A stretch of DNA of 64,000 bases from Cytophagaceae bacterium (GTDB lineage: Bacteria; Bacteroidota; Bacteroidia; Cytophagales; Cyclobacteriaceae), in assembly GCA_006969745.1 (NCBI GenBank), contig CP030886.1, positions 2,391,234 to 2,455,233 of the forward strand, read 5' to 3'. The notes under the pieces are model-generated. The model searched no databases, was not told where the DNA came from, and saw nothing but the letters and a program-made list of their open reading frames with translations. This document shows, piece by piece, positions 27,239 to 36,282 of this stretch; within the stretch, counting starts at the first letter, position 1; every line of letters begins with the position of its first letter. The position numbers and the translations under genes were made by a program.

Positions 27239-28819
27239 ATGGCACAAGTAAGACCTGATGAGGTTTCAGCAATTTTAAGAGAGCAGCTTTCTGGTCACAA
27301 GACCGAGGCTGAACTCGAAGAAGTAGGTACCGTACTCCAGGTAGGTGATGGTGTAGCCAGGATTTATGGATTATCAAACGCACAGGCCGGAGAGCTTTTG
27401 GAGTTTGAAAACGGATTAAATGCACTGGTACTAAACCTTGAGGAAGACAATGTTGGAGCAGTACTTCTTGGCGACTCAAGTAACGTAAATGAAGGAGACA
27501 CTGTAAAAAGAACTGGAAGAATTGCTTCGATTCAAGTTGGTGATGGCATGTGCGGTCGTGTGGTGGATACCTTGGGTATGCCTATCGATGGGAAAGGTGA
27601 AATTACCGGTGAAACTTTCGAAATGCCACTGGAAAGAAAAGCTCCGGGTGTAATCTACAGAGAGCCTGTAAGTGAGCCACTTCAAACAGGTATTACTGCA
27701 ATCGACTCAATGATTCCGGTAGGAAGAGGTCAAAGGGAATTGGTGATTGGTGATCGTCAGACAGGTAAAACTGCTGTGGTAATTGATACCATCATCAACC
27801 AAAAAGAATTTTACGATAAAGGTGAGCCTGTATTCTGTATTTACGTTGCGATCGGTCAAAAAGCGTCTACAGTGGCAGGTATCGTAGCTCAGCTTGAGAA
27901 AGCGGGCGCCATGGATTATACAGTAGTAGTAAGTGCCTCTGCTTCTGATCCGGCTCCAATGCAATTCTACGCTCCAATGACCGGTGCAGCAATTGGTGAA
28001 TACTTCAGAGATACTGGAAGACCTGCATTGGTGGTTTATGATGACCTTTCGAAGCAGGCAGTTTCATACCGTGAGGTATCACTTCTATTAAGAAGACCTC
28101 CGGGACGTGAAGCTTACCCTGGAGATGTATTTTATCTTCACTCAAGACTTCTTGAAAGAGCTGCTAAAGTTATCAACGATGATTCTATTGCAAGCCAAAT
28201 GAATGACCTTCCTCCTTCATTAAAAGGAAAAGTAAAAGGTGGTGGATCTTTAACAGCACTTCCAATCATTGAAACTCAGGCAGGTGACGTATCTGCTTAT
28301 ATTCCTACCAACGTAATTTCAATTACAGATGGTCAGATTTTCCTTGAAACAAACCTGTTCAACTCCGGGATCAGACCTGCGATTAACGTAGGTATCTCTG
28401 TATCTCGGGTAGGAGGTAACGCTCAGATCAAATCAATGAAGAAAGTGTCAGGAACATTGAAACTTGACCAGGCACAGTTCCGTGAGCTTGAGGCATTCGC
28501 CAAGTTTGGTTCTGACCTAGATGCTGCAACTCAGCGTACAATTGACAGAGGTAGAAAAAATCAGGAGATCTTGAAGCAACCTCAGTTCTCTCCAATTCCG
28601 GTAGATGAACAAGTAGCAATAATTTACGCTTCTACTAAAGGATTCTTGGATCCGGTTCCAGTAGAAAAAGCAAAAGAATTCCAGACTGAATTTATTGCAG
28701 CAATGCGTACTACAGGTAAGGCTGCTTTGGTAGATTTCAAAGCTGGAAAATTGAGCGATGATGCGGTTGCCAAAACAGAGGAAATCGCAAAAGATATTGC
28801 ATCTAGATATAAAAAATAA
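27239..28819 (+). CDS. atpA: ATP synthase F1 subunit alpha
   Basis: Subunit alpha is the non-catalytic nucleotide-binding subunit of the F1 head. The 526-residue length is normal. The P-loop [10 protein letters not shown] lies near residue 171, followed by [16 protein letters not shown]. The family signature [14 protein letters not shown] lies near 378. The start [16 protein letters not shown] fits the alpha N terminus. It is followed by atpG after 9 bases. atpD is not adjacent. Confidence 0.98.
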   Translation: MAQVRPDEVSAILREQLSGHKTEAELEEVGTVLQVGDGVARIYGLSNAQAGELLEFENGLNALVLNLEEDNVGAVLLGDSSNVNEGDTVKRTGRIASIQVGDGMCGRVVDTLGMPIDGKGEITGETFEMPLERKAPGVIYREPVSEPLQTGITAIDSMIPVGRGQRELVIGDRQTGKTAVVIDTIINQKEFYDKGEPVFCIYVAIGQKASTVAGIVAQLEKAGAMDYTVVVSASASDPAPMQFYAPMTGAAIGEYFRDTGRPALVVYDDLSKQAVSYREVSLLLRRPPGREAYPGDVFYLHSRLLERAAKVINDDSIASQMNDLPPSLKGKVKGGGSLTALPIIETQAGDVSAYIPTNVISITDGQIFLETNLFNSGIRPAINVGISVSRVGGNAQIKSMKKVSGTLKLDQAQFRELEAFAKFGSDLDAATQRTIDRGRKNQEILKQPQFSPIPVDEQVAIIYASTKGFLDPVPVEKAKEFQTEFIAAMRTTGKAALVDFKAGKLSDDAVAKTEEIAKDIASRYKK

Positions 28820-28828
28820 AAATTAAAG

Positions 28829-29719
28829 ATGGCCAATCTTAAAGAAGTAAAAGGTAGGATTCAGTCGGTTGTTTCAACACAGCAGATCACCAAAGCTATG
28901 AAGATGGTTGCGGCTGCAAAGTTGAGAAGAGCGCAGGATCGTATCATTCAAATGAGGCCATATTCTCAGAAGCTTTCTGAAATTATTCAGAACGTTTCAG
29001 CTGGTGAGGTAGATTCTGGAAACAATCCTTATTCACAAGAGCGCCACATAGACAAAGTGCTGATTGTGGTTGTTTCTTCTGATAGAGGATTATGTGGAGC
29101 TTTTAACAGTAGCATTTTTAAAGCAACAAAAGCTTTGATTGCTGAAAAGTATAGCGAGTCTGAAGCAACTGGGAATTTGGAAATCTTACCAATCGGAAAA
29201 AAGGCATTTGAGCATTTCTCAAAGAGAAAGTACAACGTTGTGGGTGAATACTCACACCTGATGGAAAAGCTAAACTTTGCTGATGCCAAAGAAGCAGCTG
29301 AAATGGTCATGGCAGATTTTCTGGCTGGTAATTATGATCGAGTGGATATCGTTTATAACGAGTTTAAAAACGTAGCTACTCAGGTTGTGAATAGGGAGCA
29401 ATTTTTGCCAATTCAAGATGTAGAAGTAGAAGAAAGTGAGGAAAGCTTTGGAGGTGTTGATTATATCTATGAGCCTTCCAAGGAATTCATTTTTGATGAG
29501 CTTGTGCCTAAATCTCTGAAAATTCAGTTTTACAAAACACTGCTGGAATCAAATGCATCTGAGCATGGTGCAAGAATGACTGCAATGGACAAAGCAACTG
29601 AAAATGCAGATGATCTTTTGAAGGAACTAAGATTAACATACAATAGAACACGTCAGGCGGCCATTACCAAGGAAATTCTTGAGATCGTGGGTGGAGCTGA
29701 GGCATTGGCCCAATCCTAA
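28829..29719 (+). CDS. atpG: ATP synthase F1 subunit gamma
   Basis: Gamma is the central rotating shaft. The 296-residue protein begins with MANLKEVKGRIQSVVSTQQI and the ITKAMKMVAAAKLRRAQ motif, has SSDRGLCGAFNSS near residue 88 and ends with the conserved NRTRQAAITKEILEIVGGAEA. It overlaps the following UbiA-like gene by one base (TAATG). In E. coli gamma is followed by beta and epsilon. Here that part is absent, so beta and epsilon must be encoded elsewhere. Confidence 0.97.
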   Translation: MANLKEVKGRIQSVVSTQQITKAMKMVAAAKLRRAQDRIIQMRPYSQKLSEIIQNVSAGEVDSGNNPYSQERHIDKVLIVVVSSDRGLCGAFNSSIFKATKALIAEKYSESEATGNLEILPIGKKAFEHFSKRKYNVVGEYSHLMEKLNFADAKEAAEMVMADFLAGNYDRVDIVYNEFKNVATQVVNREQFLPIQDVEVEESEESFGGVDYIYEPSKEFIFDELVPKSLKIQFYKTLLESNASEHGARMTAMDKATENADDLLKELRLTYNRTRQAAITKEILEIVGGAEALAQS

Positions 29720-30507
29720 TGATTGGCCGAGCATATCGGTTTGCTCAAATCTTTTCAATAGATATTGTAATCGGAGTAGTAGTACTGCTCCGATTTTTTT
29801 GTGTCCAATTTCAAGTAAATCCAGGTTGGGCAGTCTATGTCTTGCTTGGAGTAGCTGTTTGGTTGATATATACAGCTGACCACATTCGTGATGCAGAGAA
29901 GTCAGGCCAATCAACACGTGAACGCTATATCTTTCATGGAAAATATAGGAAGGTGCTAGTTGGGATTGCTATTGCATTGCTAACAGTAATTGTCCCACTT
30001 ATTTTCTTCATTCCAGTAATCATTTTTATTGGTGGTTTAGCCTTGGCCGTTTTCTCATTTATTTATTTATTGGTCCAGCATCGATTGTCTAAGGTGCTGT
30101 TCAAAGAACTGTATGTGGCTTTAGTATACTCTATGGGAGTGTTGATGGTACCTATGTTTTTGAGTTGGACTTTTGATGTAATAGTTTTTGTACTTCTATT
30201 TCTATTGACATTCGTCAACTTACTGATATTCAGCTGGTTTGAAAGAAAAGAAGATGAGGCTGATGGGTTTCAATCAATAGCCACCCAAATAGCTAGTATT
30301 AATTTGGAAAAAATGATCCTGCTTTTAATCGCATTGGGTCTCTCTATTTCATTCCTTTCCTTCAACATATTTCACATCTATTTTCTGGCCGGTTTTATAG
30401 TTTATGCACTCATGTTCCTTTATTCAAATCATTTCAGAAAAAATCATTTGTACCGAGCCGTAGGTGATGGTGTATTTTTATTGCCAATTCTGTTTGAATG
30501 GTTGTAA
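29719..30507 (+). CDS. UbiA-like polytopic membrane protein
   Basis: The 262-residue protein has seven to eight hydrophobic helices. The loop near residues 52-70 contains DHIRDAEKSGQSTRERY, an Asp-rich pattern resembling the first NDxxDxxxD loop of UbiA prenyltransferases. A second acidic loop (WFERKEDEADGFQS) lies near residue 180. That topology and the paired acidic loops suggest a divergent UbiA-like intramembrane enzyme, but the substrate is unknown and the canonical Asn is missing. It follows atpG by TAATG and overlaps the methyltransferase gene by 10 bases. Confidence 0.6.
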   Translation: MIGRAYRFAQIFSIDIVIGVVVLLRFFCVQFQVNPGWAVYVLLGVAVWLIYTADHIRDAEKSGQSTRERYIFHGKYRKVLVGIAIALLTVIVPLIFFIPVIIFIGGLALAVFSFIYLLVQHRLSKVLFKELYVALVYSMGVLMVPMFLSWTFDVIVFVLLFLLTFVNLLIFSWFERKEDEADGFQSIATQIASINLEKMILLLIALGLSISFLSFNIFHIYFLAGFIVYALMFLYSNHFRKNHLYRAVGDGVFLLPILFEWL

Positions 30508-31100
30508 ATGATTTTAATAGGATAGCTCCTTTTTACGATAGGATTGCCAAACTGATTTTTGGAAATCAATTGATAAGAGCTCAAATCCATTTTTTGAGTG
30601 AGATCAAACCAAACGATGATGTGTTGATATTGGGAGGCGGAACAGGTCAGTTATTGGAATACTTCCCAAGCTGCAACAAAGTTCTATTCGTTGAAAAGTC
30701 TGAGCAAATGATTCTATACGCATCACGAAGAAAGATTGAGGCTGATGTGGATTATATAAACGAAGATTTCCTCAACTATGACCATAATAGAAAGTTTGAT
30801 ATCATCATCTGCCCGTTTTTTCTGGACTGCTTTGATGAAATCAATCTCCATCAGGTTCTTAGAAAGATCAAATCATCATTAAAATCCGAGGGCAACCTTT
30901 TGGTCATTGATTTTAAAAAGAATGGCTTCAATGGGCTAATGTTAAAATCGATGCACGTTTTTTTTCGAATTTTTTCCAAATTGGAGTCAAAATCTTTACT
31001 GGATATTCACCAAAAAGTACTGGATGTAGGTTTCAGAGAGGCGAAAGTGAAATTTTCACATCGAAATCAACTTTTTTCACGTCTTTATAGAAACCTTTGA
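30498..31100 (+). CDS. Class I SAM-dependent methyltransferase
   Basis: The 200-residue cytoplasmic protein has the Rossmann methyltransferase pattern. The opening motif FNRIAPFYDRIAKLIFG resembles UbiE-type enzymes, motif I is VLILGGGTGQLLEYF (about residue 41), and an acidic residue ends strand two (VLFVEKSEQM). Motif IV is DIIICPFFLDCF. The usual DxGxGxG reads LGGGTG here, still compatible with SAM binding. Its pairing with a UbiA-like membrane protein suggests work on a lipid or quinone-like substrate. That is an inference. The start overlaps the previous gene by 10 bases. Confidence 0.8.
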   Translation: MVVNDFNRIAPFYDRIAKLIFGNQLIRAQIHFLSEIKPNDDVLILGGGTGQLLEYFPSCNKVLFVEKSEQMILYASRRKIEADVDYINEDFLNYDHNRKFDIIICPFFLDCFDEINLHQVLRKIKSSLKSEGNLLVIDFKKNGFNGLMLKSMHVFFRIFSKLESKSLLDIHQKVLDVGFREAKVKFSHRNQLFSRLYRNL

Positions 31101-31126
31101 TGTAAGGTTCTGTCATTACTATTAAC

Positions 31127-31684
31127 GTGAGCACCACACACACCATTCACAAGCATCTGATTATACAGAGTCAGAAAGGAGATCAGTCGGCAATGTCGTC
31201 ACTATACGGTCTCTATTCAAAGGCCATGTATAACATTTGCAGACGGATGATGGGTGATGAGGAAGAGGCGAAAGATTTACTTCAGGAATCGTTTATTGAT
31301 GCATTTCAGAAGCTACCGACCTTACGTGAGGTCAATACGTTTAGTTCTTGGATAAAACGGATTGTAGTAAATAATTGCATCAACGCTATTCGAAAAAAGA
31401 AACTGGATACATCGCAATTAGAAGAAGGCGATGATTTTATTGAAGAAGAGGGTGATGATTTTGAGTACGCGCAATTTCAAGCCTCTCAAATAATGCAGAC
31501 AATTGATTTGTTACCAGAAGGATGCAAGGCGGTTTTAAATCTGTATTTATTTGAAGGCTATGACCACAAGGAGATTGGAGAAATACTTGGTGTCACAGAG
31601 TCTGCTTCAAAAGCACAATATTGCAAGGCTAAGGCACGAATTAGAAAGATATTAGAAGAAGAAAGGAGTCAGAATGTTGGATAA
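31127..31684 (+). CDS. ECF-type RNA polymerase sigma factor
   Basis: The 185-residue protein has sigma region 2 (MYNICRRMMGDEEEAKDLLQESFIDAF, residues 25-55) and region 4 (LPEGCKAVLNLYLFEGYDHKEIGEILGVTESA, about 125-160) with a helix-turn-helix, and no regions 1 or 3. It is therefore an extracytoplasmic-function sigma factor. The acidic linker (EEGDDFIEEEGDDFEY) between the domains is notable. It starts at GTG 31127 and overlaps the next gene by 11 bases. It probably directs transcription of its own operon. Confidence 0.95.
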   Translation: MSTTHTIHKHLIIQSQKGDQSAMSSLYGLYSKAMYNICRRMMGDEEEAKDLLQESFIDAFQKLPTLREVNTFSSWIKRIVVNNCINAIRKKKLDTSQLEEGDDFIEEEGDDFEYAQFQASQIMQTIDLLPEGCKAVLNLYLFEGYDHKEIGEILGVTESASKAQYCKAKARIRKILEEERSQNVG

Positions 31685-32153
31685 TCTAAAGGACCATATT
31701 AACGAACAGCGCGATGAATTTGAGATTTATCCATTCGATGCTGATTTAGGTTGGGAAGAAATTAAGAAGAATGTGACAAAGGATCATGGTAAGCAAGATC
31801 CTTGGAAAATAGCTGGTATGGCAGCTTGTTTCGCATTTATTATCACAGGAGCCATTTTTTTTATGAATCCTGCTGCTTCCAAGAATAATGAAATTGCAGA
31901 GTTGGAGAGGTATTATAACGGAGAGATTAATCAGAAGATCAGCCTTGTGAAGAATCAACTAAAAGATGACCGAATTCTGGAGGACTTAAACACCATGGAT
32001 CAGGCTTTCGCAGAATTGAAAGCAGATTTAAAAGACAATGTCGATAATCAGGAGGTTATTTCTGCAATGATGGAGAACTACCAATTGAAGCTCCAGATTT
32101 TGGAGGAGATCATTAAAGAGTTAGAAAAAGAGAAGAGTGAAGAAGTGCTTTAA
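31674..32153 (+). CDS. Probable anti-sigma factor, single-pass membrane protein
   Basis: This is a 159-residue protein with a cytoplasmic N-terminal part of about 44 residues, one membrane helix (IAGMAACFAFIITGAIFFM, about 44-64) and a periplasmic coiled-coil-like helical tail rich in Glu, Lys and Leu. The topology and the 11-base overlap with the ECF sigma gene suggest an anti-sigma factor that holds the sigma factor at the membrane. No zinc-binding HxxxCxxC motif is present, so it would be a non-ZAS type. The next gene overlaps it by 17 bases. Confidence 0.72.
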   Translation: MLDNLKDHINEQRDEFEIYPFDADLGWEEIKKNVTKDHGKQDPWKIAGMAACFAFIITGAIFFMNPAASKNNEIAELERYYNGEINQKISLVKNQLKDDRILEDLNTMDQAFAELKADLKDNVDNQEVISAMMENYQLKLQILEEIIKELEKEKSEEVL

Positions 32154-33240
32154 CATATTATTGGCATGGTTAATTGCAAGTCCTATGCTGGCGCAGGTGC
32201 GTCAGGAGCAGGACTTTAAGCGTTCATTCGCTGTTACGGAAAATGCCAAGGTTGAGGTTGTCAGCAAATATGGAGAGGTGATCGTACGTACATGGGAATT
32301 CGATTCAGTACGTTTTGAAGTTATTGTTCGGGCTGAGGGAAAAAATTCATCGGCTGTTTCAAAATCGATGGCCAGAGTAGACGTAAAATTCCGTAAAGTT
32401 GGAAGCGTGATCTCAGCGATCACTGAAATTGGAAGTGGAGGAGGAATTTTTGGAAATGTTTTGAATCAGGTTGAAGGTGCTTTAGGCAGCAACAAACTCA
32501 AAGTCGACTATCAGGTATGGATGCCAAAGGGTGTGATGCTAAGTGTCGAAAATAAATATGGAGATTTGTATATGGCCAACCTGGACGGCAGAGTAGATAT
32601 CGATATTTCTCATGGCGATATAAAGGCAAACAACCTCTCTTCAACGCTGAACCTTAAGCACAGCTTTGGCAAAGCATCGTTTGGCAAATTGAATGAAGGC
32701 ATATTCACCTTAAGAGGATCTGATATTACAATCGATGAAGCACATGACTTAAATATTGAAAGCGGCAGTTCAGAGATTCGAGTAGACAGAATTGCACGTA
32801 TTCAATTGAATTCGCGTAATGATAAAATACACCTGCTGGATGCTGAGGAAATAATGTGTGAGGGGTCATTTACCAATCTTACATCCGATCTCTTACGCGG
32901 ATCAGCTCGTCTTGATTTTAGCTATGGAGATATTTATTTAAGTCGAATAGTCAAAGATTTTAACAGCATTGATATCATCGGGAAATCGACAGATATTAAC
33001 CTGATCCTAAATCAGGCATCATACATTAAAACTTACATCAAAGGACCAGAAGATCAGATGATTCTGCCGAACAGCATGCTCACAATGCAAAAGGAGACTT
33101 TTTCTGATGAAGGAAAAATTTCCCTTTCTGGTTTTGTTGGAAACACCAACACTCGTCACAGTCAGCTACTTGTAGAGGCCGATGGTGGGGAGCTAATTGT
33201 CGCAATAAAAGATACTCCGATTTTCGTAGACAAAGACTAA
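32137..33240 (+). CDS. DUF4097-like beta-helical secreted protein
   Basis: The 367-residue protein has a signal peptide (ending in SPMLAQ) and a body of repeating short strands such as VEVVSKYGEVIVRTWE, LSVENKYGDLYMANL, VDIDISHGDIKANNLS and LDFSYGDIYLSRI. This is the pattern of the DUF4097/putative auto-transporter adhesin fold, a beta-helix of N/H/S-x-x-GD turns. Such proteins often follow ECF sigma and anti-sigma genes in Bacteroidota. The start is GTG 32137, which overlaps the anti-sigma gene. The function is unknown, perhaps envelope stress sensing. Confidence 0.8.
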   Translation: MKKCFNILLAWLIASPMLAQVRQEQDFKRSFAVTENAKVEVVSKYGEVIVRTWEFDSVRFEVIVRAEGKNSSAVSKSMARVDVKFRKVGSVISAITEIGSGGGIFGNVLNQVEGALGSNKLKVDYQVWMPKGVMLSVENKYGDLYMANLDGRVDIDISHGDIKANNLSSTLNLKHSFGKASFGKLNEGIFTLRGSDITIDEAHDLNIESGSSEIRVDRIARIQLNSRNDKIHLLDAEEIMCEGSFTNLTSDLLRGSARLDFSYGDIYLSRIVKDFNSIDIIGKSTDINLILNQASYIKTYIKGPEDQMILPNSMLTMQKETFSDEGKISLSGFVGNTNTRHSQLLVEADGGELIVAIKDTPIFVDKD

Positions 33241-33263
33241 TGCACCGTCACCACCGGAAGCCC

Positions 33264-33773
33264 ATGAAATTATTAATTCCTTTTTTCTTTGTGCTGATTT
33301 CCTTTACATCAGCAGGTCAGCAACTGTATGAAAAATCCGGGGGCATACGCCTAGGACACACATCCGGATTAACTTTCAAAAAGTTTGTAACTGAAGATGA
33401 GGCTGTCGAAATGATCCTGAGTGGAAGAAATGAAGGTATGCAATTCACAGCGCAGTACCTGTTTCATCAGCCGATGGAATTTTCTTTCAATGATCGATTT
33501 TACCTCCATTACGGTATTGGTGGACATATAGGATATGAAAAGTTCGATGATATCGCAAAAACACTTTCTAACGCAGCTGGAGATGCTTTTATCTACGAAG
33601 AAAAGAGTTTCTTTTCGATGGGTGTTGATGCCAGTCTCGGAATAGAATATCGGTGGCTTGAAGTTCCCGCCACGTTTGGTTTCGACATTAAACCTTACTT
33701 CAACTTTATTGGTATGAGACACACCAAAGCAAGATTTTGGGATGCTGCCATTTCATTTAAATATGTCTTTTAA
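33264..33773 (+). CDS. Predicted outer-membrane barrel protein, small
   Basis: From ATG 33264 the product is 169 residues with a signal peptide (MKLLIPFFFVLISFTSAGQ). Alternating strands follow (GGIRLGHTSGLTFKKF, YLHYGIGGHIGYEKF and FFSMGVDASLGIEYRWLEV), and it ends in the aromatic FKYVF expected for an outer-membrane barrel. I recognise no named family. An alternative ATG at 33240 overlaps the upstream stop but would put the signal peptide eight residues inside. The GGAAG at 33256-33260 supports ATG 33264. It lies in the sigma-factor operon. Confidence 0.72.
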   Translation: MKLLIPFFFVLISFTSAGQQLYEKSGGIRLGHTSGLTFKKFVTEDEAVEMILSGRNEGMQFTAQYLFHQPMEFSFNDRFYLHYGIGGHIGYEKFDDIAKTLSNAAGDAFIYEEKSFFSMGVDASLGIEYRWLEVPATFGFDIKPYFNFIGMRHTKARFWDAAISFKYVF

Positions 33774-33776
33774 GCA

Positions 33777-34427
33777 ATGAAGCAGCTACTCTACATAGCA
33801 CTCATACTTTTGTCGATTACTTCCCTTGGTCAGAAATACATGGATACAAACGACCCTAAAGATCAGGAAGTAAAGTCTTTGTTGAGCAAAAACAACGATC
33901 TTAATGCATTTGGTGCTTTGGATATAAAAGTTGGTGACCTCATGTCAGAGCGAGGCTTACTAGTAGGAGCGTATGGTGGCTTTATAATTAATAGAAGGTA
34001 TCTATTTGGGGTGGCTGGGTATGGACTGGTAACTAACGTAGAGTTTGAAGGTCTGGTGCCGGGCCAAAGTACCCCGAAACAGCTAAATCTGCATGGTGGA
34101 TATGGAGGAATTATGATCGGAGGGACTATTGCCCCAAGGGAGTTAATCCATATAAGTATCCCGATTGTCCTGGGAGCAGGCTCACTTGAGGTGGTCGATA
34201 AAGATTTTTTTACAAGCAACCCTGCAGACTCGGAATTCACGGTCGAAAATTCAGTATTTTTTGTTGCAGAGCCAGGTATTGAAGTGGAGTTTAATATTAC
34301 CAAATACTTCAGGCTTGGTGCAGGTATGACCTACAGATACATTTCAGGTACAGAACTTGAAAATGTAAAGGATGAAGACATTTCCGGCACTACTGCTATG
34401 ATAAGTTTCCGGTTCGGAAGATTCTGA
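33777..34427 (+). CDS. Predicted outer-membrane beta-barrel protein
   Basis: The 216-residue protein has a signal peptide (MKQLLYIALILLSITSLGQ) and then amphipathic strands rich in Gly and aromatic residues (VGAYGGFIINRRYLFGVAGYG, PGIEVEFNITKYFRLGAGM). It ends in ISFRFGRF with a terminal Phe, which marks an outer-membrane barrel. It starts 3 bases after the previous barrel gene, so the two may act together as the last products of the ECF sigma operon. No specific function can be assigned. Confidence 0.8.
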   Translation: MKQLLYIALILLSITSLGQKYMDTNDPKDQEVKSLLSKNNDLNAFGALDIKVGDLMSERGLLVGAYGGFIINRRYLFGVAGYGLVTNVEFEGLVPGQSTPKQLNLHGGYGGIMIGGTIAPRELIHISIPIVLGAGSLEVVDKDFFTSNPADSEFTVENSVFFVAEPGIEVEFNITKYFRLGAGMTYRYISGTELENVKDEDISGTTAMISFRFGRF

Positions 34428-34434
34428 TTTATGA

Positions 34435-34442
34435 TATCTTTG
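34435..34442 (+). promoter_or_regulatory. -7 promoter box before the TPR kinase
   Basis: TATCTTTG matches TAnnTTTG exactly and lies 22 bases before the GTG start of the kinase gene. A TTCG at 34413-34416 is 18 bases upstream and could be a -33 element. The box separates this gene from the sigma operon. Confidence 0.5.
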
Positions 34443-34464
34443 GTGTCTAAGCTATCTTCACCCA

Positions 34465-36282
34465 GTGAAACTCACCAGACTCACTTTTCTAATTGCCCTT
34501 ATGGGACTAACGCACGGAATTTGTGCGCAGACGAATAATAGTCTACAACGTGTTTCTTCACTAATCAGAGAATGCGATTCACTTCTATACGACCAGCCAC
34601 AATCAAGCCTCAATCTTGCTATCGAAGCAAACGAGCTTGCTAACACGCTCAAAAATGATTCATTAATAGCACTTACCTTAAACAGGATAGGCTCTGCACA
34701 TTGGTCATTAGGCAACCAGATGCAAGCGCTTGAAAAAATTCAGGAGTCGCTGCAAATATCAGAGCTGAATGACTATGAAGAGATTATGGCTAAAAATCTG
34801 GGTAACATCGGTAATGTCTATGGAGCTTCTGGTCTGGATTTGGATGCGATAGGATACTACAGGTCTGAGCTGGCTATACAAAAAAGTAAGCGTGATACCT
34901 TCCGCCTTTTTGCAATTAACAACAATATTGGTAAAGCATTTTTAGATTTAAATAATTTCGATTCTGCGCACCATTATTTAACCTCAGCATCACTTTTTCT
35001 GAACCAGAGATTCGAACATCTACATTCCATCTATTATTTCAATCAAGCAGAACTCTACTTCAAACAAGGCGAAAATCAAATGGCCGATTCGCTTATCGCT
35101 CTTACGATGTACAATGCGCAGCAGTTCAATAGTACACGCGGAATTATTCGAGCTAACCAACTAAGAGCGGAATGGGATCTGTCAATGGGAAATAATGAAA
35201 AAGCTCTGGGTCATGCTGAACTTGCATTTGAACTTGCCATGCAAAGCGGTGTAAAGGAGCTGATTTATATCACTGCCAAAACATTGTCTAAAAGCTATGG
35301 TAAAGTCAATAGATATAAAGATGCCTTTGAGATGCAGCTTTTGCATGAAAAATACCTCGATAGTGTACAAAGTATTACCACGGTAAACGAGCTCGAATTA
35401 CTATCCTACTACCAGCGATTATTCCAGATGCGGGTGCTGGAATCAAAAAATACGATAAATAAAGAACTTGCCGAGCAGCAAAAGTTGATTATCCAGGGCT
35501 TGGTAGTTGCACTATTGATAGCCGGAATATTGATAGCCATCATTGTATTGGTGGTAAGGGAACTTGGCATGCGAAAAAGACAATTAGAAAAGCTGAACAC
35601 TTTTCGTTCTAAGATTTTCGCAATTGTCTCACACGATCTTAAATCACCCATTCAATCTGTATCATCTGTCATTGAATTATTCAATCAGAAACTAATCAGC
35701 AAGGAAGAAATAGAACCTGTGCTGCCGGAGGTCAGAGAGAAAACCTCCAATCTTATGAATTTGCTAAACAATATTTTTTTATGGGCAGAAGGTCAAATGC
35801 AAGGAGAGAATTTGCAGAAGGAAACTTTTGACCTTTCCGCTATTGTGGAAGATCTGAAAAATGAACTTGAAGAGCGCCTGGATCATAAAAAAATCACATT
35901 TGATTATTCTTCAACTAAAAATTTTGAGGTTCATTCCGATCCTGGAATCTTACGAATTCTCCTTCGCAATCTGGTCGTTAATGCCATCAAATTTTCGAAT
36001 GAAAACTCAACAATTGAGGTGAATGCAGTGGAAGGTGAAAGAGTAAAGATCATTGAAGTAATTGATCATGGGATCGGCATGACCCAACAGATAAAAGACA
36101 ATATCTTGAAAGGAGGATTGGTAAGCACTGATGGCACAGCAGGCGAAAAAGGAAATGGATTAGGACTTGCGTTATGTTTTGACTTTGTGAAAAGTCTTGG
36201 CGGTGAAATGGAAGTTGAAAGCGTATTAGGCAAAGGTTCGGTGTTCAGAATTATCCTCAAGAATCAACAAGCGCAGCAATAA
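34465..36282 (+). CDS. TPR-domain sensor histidine kinase
   Basis: The 605-residue kinase starts at GTG 34465 with a signal peptide ending in GICAQ. Periplasmic TPR helices run from about 40 to 310, followed by a membrane helix (IIQGLVVALLIAGILIAIIV, about 342-364). The dimerisation domain carries the phosphoacceptor in AIVSHDLKSPIQ near residue 391. The ATPase domain has the N box (LRNLVVNAIKFS), DHGIGM and GNGLGLAL. No receiver or regulator gene is adjacent, so it is an orphan kinase here. Its last 26 bases overlap the convergent methyltransferase gene. Confidence 0.92.
   Translation: MKLTRLTFLIALMGLTHGICAQTNNSLQRVSSLIRECDSLLYDQPQSSLNLAIEANELANTLKNDSLIALTLNRIGSAHWSLGNQMQALEKIQESLQISELNDYEEIMAKNLGNIGNVYGASGLDLDAIGYYRSELAIQKSKRDTFRLFAINNNIGKAFLDLNNFDSAHHYLTSASLFLNQRFEHLHSIYYFNQAELYFKQGENQMADSLIALTMYNAQQFNSTRGIIRANQLRAEWDLSMGNNEKALGHAELAFELAMQSGVKELIYITAKTLSKSYGKVNRYKDAFEMQLLHEKYLDSVQSITTVNELELLSYYQRLFQMRVLESKNTINKELAEQQKLIIQGLVVALLIAGILIAIIVLVVRELGMRKRQLEKLNTFRSKIFAIVSHDLKSPIQSVSSVIELFNQKLISKEEIEPVLPEVREKTSNLMNLLNNIFLWAEGQMQGENLQKETFDLSAIVEDLKNELEERLDHKKITFDYSSTKNFEVHSDPGILRILLRNLVVNAIKFSNENSTIEVNAVEGERVKIIEVIDHGIGMTQQIKDNILKGGLVSTDGTAGEKGNGLGLALCFDFVKSLGGEMEVESVLGKGSVFRIILKNQQAQQ

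Noticed and set aside
27237..28836. Several minus-strand frames inside atpA
   Set aside because: They are antisense shadows of a highly conserved gene.
29719..30507. Firm assignment as a quinone prenyltransferase
   Set aside because: The Asp-rich loop lacks the canonical Asn and spacing, so only UbiA-like is supported.
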